Source: Scybalousia_A sp963588535 (GTDB taxonomy: Bacteria; Bacteroidota; Bacteroidia; Bacteroidales; P3). From it: 19,986 bases of DNA. Below the pieces are notes generated by a model, which was not told the DNA's origin, ran no database searches, and saw only the letters and a program-made list of their open reading frames with translations. The position numbers and the translations under genes are program-made. The DNA lies in NCBI GenBank assembly GCA_963588535.1, contig CAVAII010000156.1, positions 1-19,986 on the forward strand, in the 5' to 3' direction. Shown in pieces: positions 14,447 to 19,986 of the stretch (position 1 is the first letter of the stretch; every line of letters starts with the position of its first letter).

Positions 14447-15319
14447 ATGAAATCAGGATTTGTAAACATTATTGGTAACCCTAACGTAGGCAAAAGTACG
14501 CTTATGAACGCATTGGTAGGGGAGGATTTGAGCATTATTACCTACAAGGCTCAGACTACAAGACATCGTATAATGGGCATACTTAATGGCAAAGATTTTC
14601 AAATGATTTTTTCGGACACTCCTGGTATCGTCAACGTGTCTAATCGATTGCATGAGCAGATGTTAGGCTATATCAACGAGGCTTTAAAAGATGCCGATAT
14701 TTTTCTTTTGGTTACTCAAATAGATGAGCCATTGAGGAACGAAAAAGTAATGAGTAAAATCATTAATAGCACAACTCCTGTCGTGGTAGTAATTAACAAA
14801 ATAGATATCTCCTCACAAGAGGTGATTAATAAGCAAATTGCTTTTTATCAGAACCTTATTCCTCGTGCTGTGGTCATACCTGCTTCTGCCAAAGAGAAGT
14901 TTAATGTGGATAAAATCCTAAGTACTTTGTACGATATCTTACCCGAGAATCCGCCTTACTTTCCTCAGGACGAGTTGACGGATAAATCTATGCGTTTTTT
15001 CGCAAGTGAGATTATTAGACAGAAGATACTTCTCAATTATGACAAAGAAATTCCTTATAGTGTGGAAGTTGTGATAGATGCTTACAAAGAAGAGAAAAAT
15101 ATTGATAGGATTAGTGCCATTATCTACGTTGAGAGGGAGAGTCAAAAGAATATCTTGATAGGTAAGAACGGACAAATGATAAAGAAGATAGGTATTCAGG
15201 CGAGAAAAGATATAGAGGATTTCTCTGGCAAGCATACTTTTTTGAGTCTTTTCGTAAAAGTGAAGAGTAATTGGCGAAATAATGTTAAGGATTTGAAATA
15301 TTTCGGTTACGAACACTAA
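14447..15319 (+). CDS. era: GTPase Era
   Basis: Era binds 16S rRNA near its 3' end and couples GTP hydrolysis to 30S subunit maturation in the cytoplasm. The G motifs are in order: G1 GNPNVGKST (residues about 10-18), G2 region YKAQTTRHR (about 33-41), G3 DTPGI (about 58-62), G4 NKID (about 118-121) and G5 SAKEK. The C-terminal KH domain (about 205-290) contains YVERESQKNILIGKNGQMIKK, with the GxxG-type RNA-binding loop. At 290 residues it has the usual length. The ATG at 14447 gives MKSGFVNIIGNPNVGKS, the normal Era N-terminus. It lies 51 bases after tRNA-His with no clear promoter of its own, so readthrough from the tRNA promoter is likely. Confidence 0.97.
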   Translation: MKSGFVNIIGNPNVGKSTLMNALVGEDLSIITYKAQTTRHRIMGILNGKDFQMIFSDTPGIVNVSNRLHEQMLGYINEALKDADIFLLVTQIDEPLRNEKVMSKIINSTTPVVVVINKIDISSQEVINKQIAFYQNLIPRAVVIPASAKEKFNVDKILSTLYDILPENPPYFPQDELTDKSMRFFASEIIRQKILLNYDKEIPYSVEVVIDAYKEEKNIDRISAIIYVERESQKNILIGKNGQMIKKIGIQARKDIEDFSGKHTFLSLFVKVKSNWRNNVKDLKYFGYEH

Positions 15320-15393
15320 CTAAGGGCGAGAGATTATTAGAATATATAGGTTTAGGTGCGAAAAATATTTACTTAAAGTCTTAATTCTTATTT

Positions 15394-16638
15394 ATGAATA
15401 GCGATACGACAATAATAATAGGTGCAGGTGCGAGCGGTTTAATGGCTGCTAATCAATTGGCTATGGCTAATAAGAAAGTTATTCTATTAGAAAAGAAACA
15501 GCAAATGGGACTTAAACTGCGTATAACAGGCAAAGGACGTTGCAATCTAACTAATGATACCGATGAGCAGACTTTTCTTAGCCATGTATCTAATGCGGAT
15601 TTCTTTCTTCCTTCGTTTCGACTATTTAGTAATAGGGATTTGATGGACTTTTTTAGTCTTAGGGATGTTGAACTCAAAACAGAGCGAGGTGGAAGGGTAT
15701 ATCCTTCGAGCAATAAGTCCAATGATATATTTTTTGCCCTATTACGAGACATCGAACACAATGATAATGTGGATATTCGCAAGAATACCGAAGTCAAACA
15801 TCTAATAATAGATAATGGACGTGTGATAGGGGTTGTAGCAAATAACGAAAGACTTTTGGCAGATAACGTAATAATATGCACAGGTGGCAAGACATACCCT
15901 ACAACAGGCTCAACAGGAGATGGTTATCGAATCTTAGAAAAGATAGATCATAAGATAGTTAGACCAATACCTGTTTTGGTCGGACTAAGAACGCAAGATG
16001 GTTACCCAAGAGAACTACAAGACGAACAGATAAAGAACTGTCAGGCGATAATCTCTAACGCACAAGGCGAGGTTATAGATAAGCAGTTTGGAGATTTATA
16101 TTTGGACGAGTTTGGAGTTAGTGGTCCTATAATATTAAGCCTATCTCGTAGGATAGCAAGGCAATTGGATAAGGGGGAGACTATGTTCGTTACTGTGGAT
16201 TTCAAACCTAAGGTAGATAAAACCAAACTATATGAGGAGATTATTCAAACTTTTCAAACTCGTAGGACAGAAAATGCTTCTTCTATCTTAAGAAAATGGT
16301 TGCCGAAGTCATTAATTACTCACGCTTTGCAGACTTGTCAGATTAATGGGCGTACTATGGGTTATAAACTAAGAGAAGAGGACGCCAAACGTTTATTATG
16401 GTATCTTAAAAACCGCAAAGAAGAGATTGTTGGCGATATGGGTTGGCGTGAGGCCATAGTTACTATGGGCGGAGTGTCACTTAATGAGGTCAATAAATTC
16501 ACAATGCAGAGCAGAAAGGTAAAAAACTTGTATATAACAGGCGAATTATTGGATTTGGACGCAGACACAGGCGGATATAATCTACAAATAGCCTTCTCTA
16601 CTGCGTTTATGGCAGCACAAGATATAATAAAGAAGTAA
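15394..16638 (+). CDS. HI0933/YhiN-family FAD-dependent protein (RdsA/BaiN-like)
   Basis: The N-terminal TIIIGAGASGLMAANQLA (residues about 5-22) is a Rossmann FAD-binding GxGxxG motif, followed by the family block KLRITGKGRCNLTN (about 46-59). GGKTYPTTGSTGDGY (about 162-176) and the C-terminal GGVSLNEVNKFTMQS and ITGELLDLDADTGGYNLQIAFSTA (about 385-408) complete the HI0933 signature. The 414-residue length is typical. Older annotation calls the family NAD(P)/FAD oxidoreductase or BaiN; the E. coli member YhiN has been reported to be a dihydrouridine synthase for 23S rRNA (RdsA). An rRNA-modification role would fit its place 74 bases after era, but that is inference. It stops before a short 21-base array. 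Confidence 0.9.
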   Translation: MNSDTTIIIGAGASGLMAANQLAMANKKVILLEKKQQMGLKLRITGKGRCNLTNDTDEQTFLSHVSNADFFLPSFRLFSNRDLMDFFSLRDVELKTERGGRVYPSSNKSNDIFFALLRDIEHNDNVDIRKNTEVKHLIIDNGRVIGVVANNERLLADNVIICTGGKTYPTTGSTGDGYRILEKIDHKIVRPIPVLVGLRTQDGYPRELQDEQIKNCQAIISNAQGEVIDKQFGDLYLDEFGVSGPIILSLSRRIARQLDKGETMFVTVDFKPKVDKTKLYEEIIQTFQTRRTENASSILRKWLPKSLITHALQTCQINGRTMGYKLREEDAKRLLWYLKNRKEEIVGDMGWREAIVTMGGVSLNEVNKFTMQSRKVKNLYITGELLDLDADTGGYNLQIAFSTAFMAAQDIIKK

Positions 16639-16648
16639 GATATATAAA

Positions 16649-16711
16649 AGAGGAAAAGAAATATATCGCAAATAAAAAGGTATATACCGTAAAAGGAAAG
16701 GTATATATAGC
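16649..16711. repeat. 21-base tandem array 3 (3 units)
   Basis: Three units at 16649, 16670 and 16691 align at exact 21-base steps. Each has a purine-rich first half (AGAGGAAAAGAAA, AAATAAAAAGG, AAAAGGAAAGG) and a second half ATATATCGC, TATATACCGT or TATATATAGC. It begins 11 bases past the stop of the flavoprotein gene. The unit sequence differs from arrays 1 and 2; only the period is shared. Confidence 0.6.
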
Positions 16712-16791
16712 AAAGGTAAGAGAGAATCATTAAGACAAGACTTCAAGGCGAGTAGAAAACTTTGCGAATTAATAAATCTACCTAAAAAACA

Positions 16792-16821
16792 TTGTCAGTA
16801 CTAAAAAAATATGTAAATTTG
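16792..16821 (+). promoter_or_regulatory. Promoter of the porin-like gene
   Basis: TTG (16792-16794) and TAAATTTG (16814-16821) stand 19 bases apart. The 32-base stretch from 16792 matches the tRNA-His promoter region at 27 positions, including TTGTCAGTA. Transcription from here would give a leader of about 220 bases carrying array 4. The 408-base gap 16639-17046 holds only arrays 3 and 4 and this promoter. Confidence 0.72.
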
Positions 16822-16870
16822 CATTTTCATTTTCTAAAAAAATTCTTTTGGAGAGTGATTATGCTTGATT

Positions 16871-16996
16871 GAGTACTATATTAATAGGTATAGATACTAT
16901 ATTAATAGGTAGAAATTCAGTATTAGTGAGTAGAGATACTATATTAATAGGTAGAAATACAATATTAATGAATAGAAATACAGTACTGATAAGCAG
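16871..16996. repeat. 21-base tandem array 4 (6 units)
   Basis: Six units begin at 16871, 16892, 16913, 16934, 16955 and 16976. Most read (G/A)(A/G)(A/G)TACTATATTAATAGGTA(G/T) with variants; units 2 and 4 are identical. The array lies between the -7 box at 16814-16821 and the porin-like start codon at 17047, so it would be transcribed as part of that gene's leader. Confidence 0.85.
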
Positions 16997-17046
16997 AAAA
17001 AAGCGGAAAAAATAAATAATTAGATAATAAATATAGATAAACGTTT

Positions 17047-18051
17047 ATGATACGCAAAGCAATAGTATTTGTAGGAATGTTTGTTGCAACTTTGGGACTT
17101 TATGCTCAAATAGACGGACACATAGATGAGATGTATATCAACGCAAGAGGTAGTTTTAATGTGCAACATGCAGAAAATACTGACAAAGGTTTCGAAGGCG
17201 AGAACCTAAACTTCGTTATAGCAGGCAAGATTTCCGATAATCTATCTTATAGAATAAGACAACGTTTCAACAAAGCCATAAGTGCTTCCAACCCTTTTAA
17301 TGCTACCGATTTTTTGTACTTAGATTGGAAAGCCAATGACCATTGGACGTTTAGTTTTGGTAAACAAGAGATATATATTGGCGGATTTGAGTACGATTAT
17401 GCTCCAATAGACGTTTATTTTTGGAGTGAATGCTGGGGTGAATTGCCAAGTAGTTATTCTTTTGCAGCAAGTGCTGCGTATAATTTCACAGATAAGCAAA
17501 AAATAATCTTACAATTGAGTAATTCTCCGTTTTATAACGGATCTACTAACAATCTTTCTTATAATTTAGTTTGGTTTGGAGAGATTTTTCCTTTTTGGAA
17601 AACTATTTGGAGCGTAAATGAGAGCGAGTATAGCAAAGGAAATTTCCAGAATATTATTTCTTTGGGTAACCGTTTCGAATTTTCTTCTTTCTATTGGGAA
17701 TTAGATTTTGTTAATCGTGCAATAAGCGAGGATAATGGCACAGAAAAAGACGATTTCTTCTTATCTCATTGGGGTGTAGTTACCAAACTAAATTACAGAT
17801 GCGATAAATGGAATTTGTTCTGCAAATTCTCGTACGATAAAGATAACAATTTCTACTTGGATCGTTACATAAAATGGAGCGATCATAACTATACAACCGT
17901 AGGAGTTGGTGCAGAATTTTTCCCTCTTAACAATGACAGACTTAGATTGCACGCAGTATATTACGCAAATAACATAGACCAGGTTGGAAATACCGAAACA
18001 CGACACAATGTACTATTCGGAGCGACTTGGAAGATAAATCTAAAAAAATAA
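17047..18051 (+). CDS. Porin-like outer-membrane beta-barrel protein
   Basis: A signal peptide (MIRKAIVFVGMFVATLGLYA|Q, about 20 residues) precedes 314 residues of amphipathic strands separated by polar turns, with abundant Trp, Tyr and Phe. Blocks such as NLNFVIAGKISDNLSYRIRQRF, DFLYLDWKANDHWTFSFGKQEI and the C-terminal RLRLHAVYYANN...HNVLFGATWKINLKK resemble the phosphate-selective porin O/P superfamily (OprO/OprP type) found in Bacteroidetes. At 334 residues it is a little short for that family. There are no TonB box or plug features. Passive diffusion of small anions or general solutes is possible; specificity is not predictable. It has its own promoter with a long leader holding a 21-base array. 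The gene stops 125 bases before the Gate-domain gene; the gap between them is A-rich and shows no obvious terminator. Confidence 0.78.
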   Translation: MIRKAIVFVGMFVATLGLYAQIDGHIDEMYINARGSFNVQHAENTDKGFEGENLNFVIAGKISDNLSYRIRQRFNKAISASNPFNATDFLYLDWKANDHWTFSFGKQEIYIGGFEYDYAPIDVYFWSECWGELPSSYSFAASAAYNFTDKQKIILQLSNSPFYNGSTNNLSYNLVWFGEIFPFWKTIWSVNESEYSKGNFQNIISLGNRFEFSSFYWELDFVNRAISEDNGTEKDDFFLSHWGVVTKLNYRCDKWNLFCKFSYDKDNNFYLDRYIKWSDHNYTTVGVGAEFFPLNNDRLRLHAVYYANNIDQVGNTETRHNVLFGATWKINLKK

Positions 18052-18176
18052 TACCTACAAATAAGAATACAAACAACAGAATAACAAAAATATAGACACA
18101 TAACAAAAGTTATTGTTTAGAAAACAACAGAACAAAACATAGAATAATAGATAAGAAGCAAAAAAACACAACGATT

Positions 18177-19337
18177 ATGGCAAAGAAAAAATTAAAACCA
18201 ACGCAAAGAATATATGTAGAAGCAGTAGTATTTCTTGTAGTATTGGTTGTTTGCTGTGTCGTTCTCGGTACTAAGATGGGAGCGGCTAATTTGATTAACA
18301 CAGTTATGGCAACTGCACACAACTTATTACTAAATACTTGTTTCTTCCTAATGGGTATAACAGTCTTAACAGGAGCTTTGAGTAAGTTATTCGCAGAATT
18401 TGGTATAGTTACCCTATTGGAAAAGGTGTTAAGACCATTAATGAAGCCTTTGTATAACTTGCCAGGCGTAGCAGCCTTAGGTGGAGTTATGACTTTCCTT
18501 TCTGACAACCCAGCAATTATTGCTTTGAGTAAGGATAAACGATTCGCTTCTTATTTCAAAAAATATCAACTAATATCATTAACTAATTTCGGTACAGCCT
18601 TCGGAATGGGCTTTATAGTTATAATAACTATGATTGGTTATGGACACGCTGACGGGGCTATAATTGGTTTTGTAGGTGCGTTGATAGGTTCGGTTATCTC
18701 AACTCGTTTGATGCAAAGATTTGTATTAAAAAAATACCCAGAATTAAAAGAACCTGTATCAACATTATCACCTAAGGAGGTAGAAAAAGAAGAGATTGTT
18801 GCCGAGAGTAATGAAAGCGTATTTATGCGTTTTTTGAATGCTATCTTGGATGGTGGCAAGAACGGAGTAGAATTAGGTTTGGCTATTATACCTGGCGTAT
18901 TGATTATAACAACCATAGTAATCCTTATAACCTTTGGACCTGATACCGCAACGGGTGTTTATAATGGTGGAGCAACTCAAGGAGTGCCTATCTTGCCTTG
19001 GTTAGCCGAGAAAGTACATTGGATATTCGAGTGGTTATTTGGTTTTAAGAATATGGAATTGATTGCCTTCCCTATGACAGCCTTAGGTAGTGTGGGAGCA
19101 GCCTTGGGTCTGGCAAAAGCATTCTTCGAAAATGGTTTATTAGATGGTAATGCAGTTGCAGTTTGTACAGCAATAGGTATGTGTTGGTCAGGATTCTTAT
19201 CTACACATACAGCAATGTTGGATTCCTTAGGTTATAGAAAATGTATATCCAAAGCATTGTTGGCACACACTATAGCAGGTATTTGTGCAGGTATTATTGC
19301 TCACTTTATATATTTAGCCATAACGCTGATATTCTAA
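18177..19337 (+). CDS. Nucleoside-recognition (Gate) domain membrane protein, CD0519/CD1768-like
   Basis: The 386-residue inner-membrane protein has about eight to nine hydrophobic segments. It contains two Gate-type segments: LLNTCFFLMGITVLTGALSKLFAEFG (about residues 51-76) and PGVLIITTIVILITFGP (about 241-257). Between these are LGGVMTFLSDNPAIIALSKD (about 101-120) and NFGTAFGMGFIVIITMIGYG (about 138-157). Gate domains occur in spore maturation proteins SpmA/SpmB, FeoB and concentrative nucleoside transporters. The full-length pattern, with PLMKPLYNLPGVAA and SDNPAI, fits the CD0519/CD1768 family of unknown substrate. A hydrophilic cytoplasmic loop (about 185-220, KYPELKEPVSTLSPKEVEKE) divides the protein. 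The N-terminus MAKKKLKPTQR is basic and unprocessed. It ends 36 bases before an intrinsic terminator. Confidence 0.82.
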   Translation: MAKKKLKPTQRIYVEAVVFLVVLVVCCVVLGTKMGAANLINTVMATAHNLLLNTCFFLMGITVLTGALSKLFAEFGIVTLLEKVLRPLMKPLYNLPGVAALGGVMTFLSDNPAIIALSKDKRFASYFKKYQLISLTNFGTAFGMGFIVIITMIGYGHADGAIIGFVGALIGSVISTRLMQRFVLKKYPELKEPVSTLSPKEVEKEEIVAESNESVFMRFLNAILDGGKNGVELGLAIIPGVLIITTIVILITFGPDTATGVYNGGATQGVPILPWLAEKVHWIFEWLFGFKNMELIAFPMTALGSVGAALGLAKAFFENGLLDGNAVAVCTAIGMCWSGFLSTHTAMLDSLGYRKCISKALLAHTIAGICAGIIAHFIYLAITLIF

Positions 19338-19373
19338 GCATCTAATACAATAAAGCAAATATAAAATGATTAG

Positions 19374-19406
19374 GGAACTTGTCTTATTATAGGCAAGTTT
19401 CTTTTT
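19374..19406 (+). terminator. Intrinsic terminator of the Gate-domain gene
   Basis: GGAACTTGTC (19374-19383) pairs with GGCAAGTTTC (19392-19401) as a 10-bp stem with two G-T pairs and an 8-base loop, followed by TTTTT. It separates the plus-strand gene from the converging recX. The remaining 19407-19500 shows no feature. Confidence 0.85.
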
Positions 19407-19500
19407 ATATGGACAAAAAGAAATAAAGAGAAAACTAAGAATAGATTTATCCCCAAAGAGTAAGAAAAGAAAATGGCATAGTAAACAAAGAACCGATCTA

Positions 19501-19971
19501 TTATAGATATTCTTTACAAAGTTCGTCAATTAAGTCGGATTCAAAGCCGTGAGAAGATAAGTAGTACTCTAATCGGTATTTTCTTTGGTAAGTATTGTCG
19601 ATGTTGATGGTTGCTAATTTTTTCTCAAACAGATTTCGCAAGATATCTAAGTATTCTTGTTGATCGAATGTCGCAAATGCTTCGTTGATATACTCCAATT
19701 TAATGCCTTTAGACATCAACATACGTTTGATTTTTATCTTTCCCCAATGATTTTGTCTAATCTTACTTTGCGTATATAATGTAGCATAACGTTTTTCGTT
19801 GATATAATTCTCTTCTATCAACTTTTTGATGATTCTATTTGCCTTTGTCTCAGTTAATCCACGCTCAATCAAACGATTTTTCATATCCTTAACTGGTGTT
19901 TCTCTCCTGCTACAATAACGTTTGCCGTAACTATACCCTTGTTCTATTGTTTCCAACTGTTGTGCTGACAT
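19501..19971 (-). CDS. recX: Regulatory protein RecX
   Basis: RecX binds RecA filaments and limits their growth and activity in the cytoplasm. The 156-residue product is almost wholly charged helix and shows the three tandem three-helix RecX repeats: YGKRYCSRRETPVKDMKNRLIERGL (residues about 15-39), IIKKLIEENYINEKRYATLYTQ (about 47-68) with KIRQNHWGKIKIKRMLMSKGI (about 70-90), and the C-terminal KYRLEYYLSSHGFESDLIDELC (about 132-153). The INEKRYA and GFESDLI elements are family signatures. Length is in the normal range. The ATG at 19971 is 15 bases from the window edge; the frame remains open upstream, so a slightly longer N-terminus cannot be excluded. recA is not in the window. Confidence 0.92.
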   Translation of the reverse strand: MSAQQLETIEQGYSYGKRYCSRRETPVKDMKNRLIERGLTETKANRIIKKLIEENYINEKRYATLYTQSKIRQNHWGKIKIKRMLMSKGIKLEYINEAFATFDQQEYLDILRNLFEKKLATINIDNTYQRKYRLEYYLSSHGFESDLIDELCKEYL

Positions 19972-19986
19972 ATCAAAATCAAAATT

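Noticed and set aside
18052..18176. A fifth 21-base array in the A-rich gap before the Gate-domain gene
   Set aside because: A-rich blocks recur at 20 to 22 bases, but without exact steps or conserved unit positions; A-richness alone can explain it.

Overview
The window looks like a chromosomal segment of an AT-rich member of the Bacteroidetes (Bacteroidales-like). Promoters have the phylum's TAnnTTTG -7 box, usually with a TTG about 19 bases upstream. There are no consistent Shine-Dalgarno sites. Gene content also fits: two GldN-like secreted proteins, a DUF4369 protein, short lipoproteins and a porin. There are no transposases, integrases, phage genes or CRISPR arrays. Most genes are ordinary housekeeping genes.

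Left part (about 0.2-13.0 kb), all on the minus strand. Reading leftward from 12985: two tandem GldN-like proteins, a SpoU-type RNA methyltransferase, a YfcC/DcuC-type carrier and a secreted protein of unknown function. A lipoprotein gene with its own promoter and terminator follows. Next come a COG0731-type radical SAM protein, 5-formyltetrahydrofolate cyclo-ligase and a nitroreductase. An aroC / DUF4369 / lpxH-like cluster follows, then gcvT and a secreted endonuclease/exonuclease/phosphatase-family protein.

Right part (13.1-19.3 kb), on the plus strand: a small secreted protein, a long repeat region, tRNA-His, era, an HI0933/YhiN-family flavoprotein, a porin-like protein and a Gate-domain membrane protein. 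The window ends with recX on the minus strand, converging on a clear intrinsic terminator.

The most unusual feature is a set of intergenic arrays with a 21-base period, at 5267-5371, about 13500-14111, 16649-16711 and 16871-16996. The longest runs for about 600 bases, with one 24-base step. The sequence of the units changes along it while the 21-base spacing persists. The first and second arrays share a consensus (ATAAAATCAGTA, one or more variable bases, TTATC); the other two have different unit sequences with the same period. The second array begins inside the 3' end of a small secreted-protein gene and gives it a heptapeptide-repeat tail. Its early units carry TTATCCAAA, one base from a DnaA box, close to the point where gene direction switches from leftward to rightward. 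A structural, nucleoid or origin-related role is possible but is inference only.

Other points worth checking are a chorismate synthase that has lost its RGGGRxSARET motif without any length change there, the paired two-repeat GldN-like proteins, and several strong hairpins at gene boundaries.
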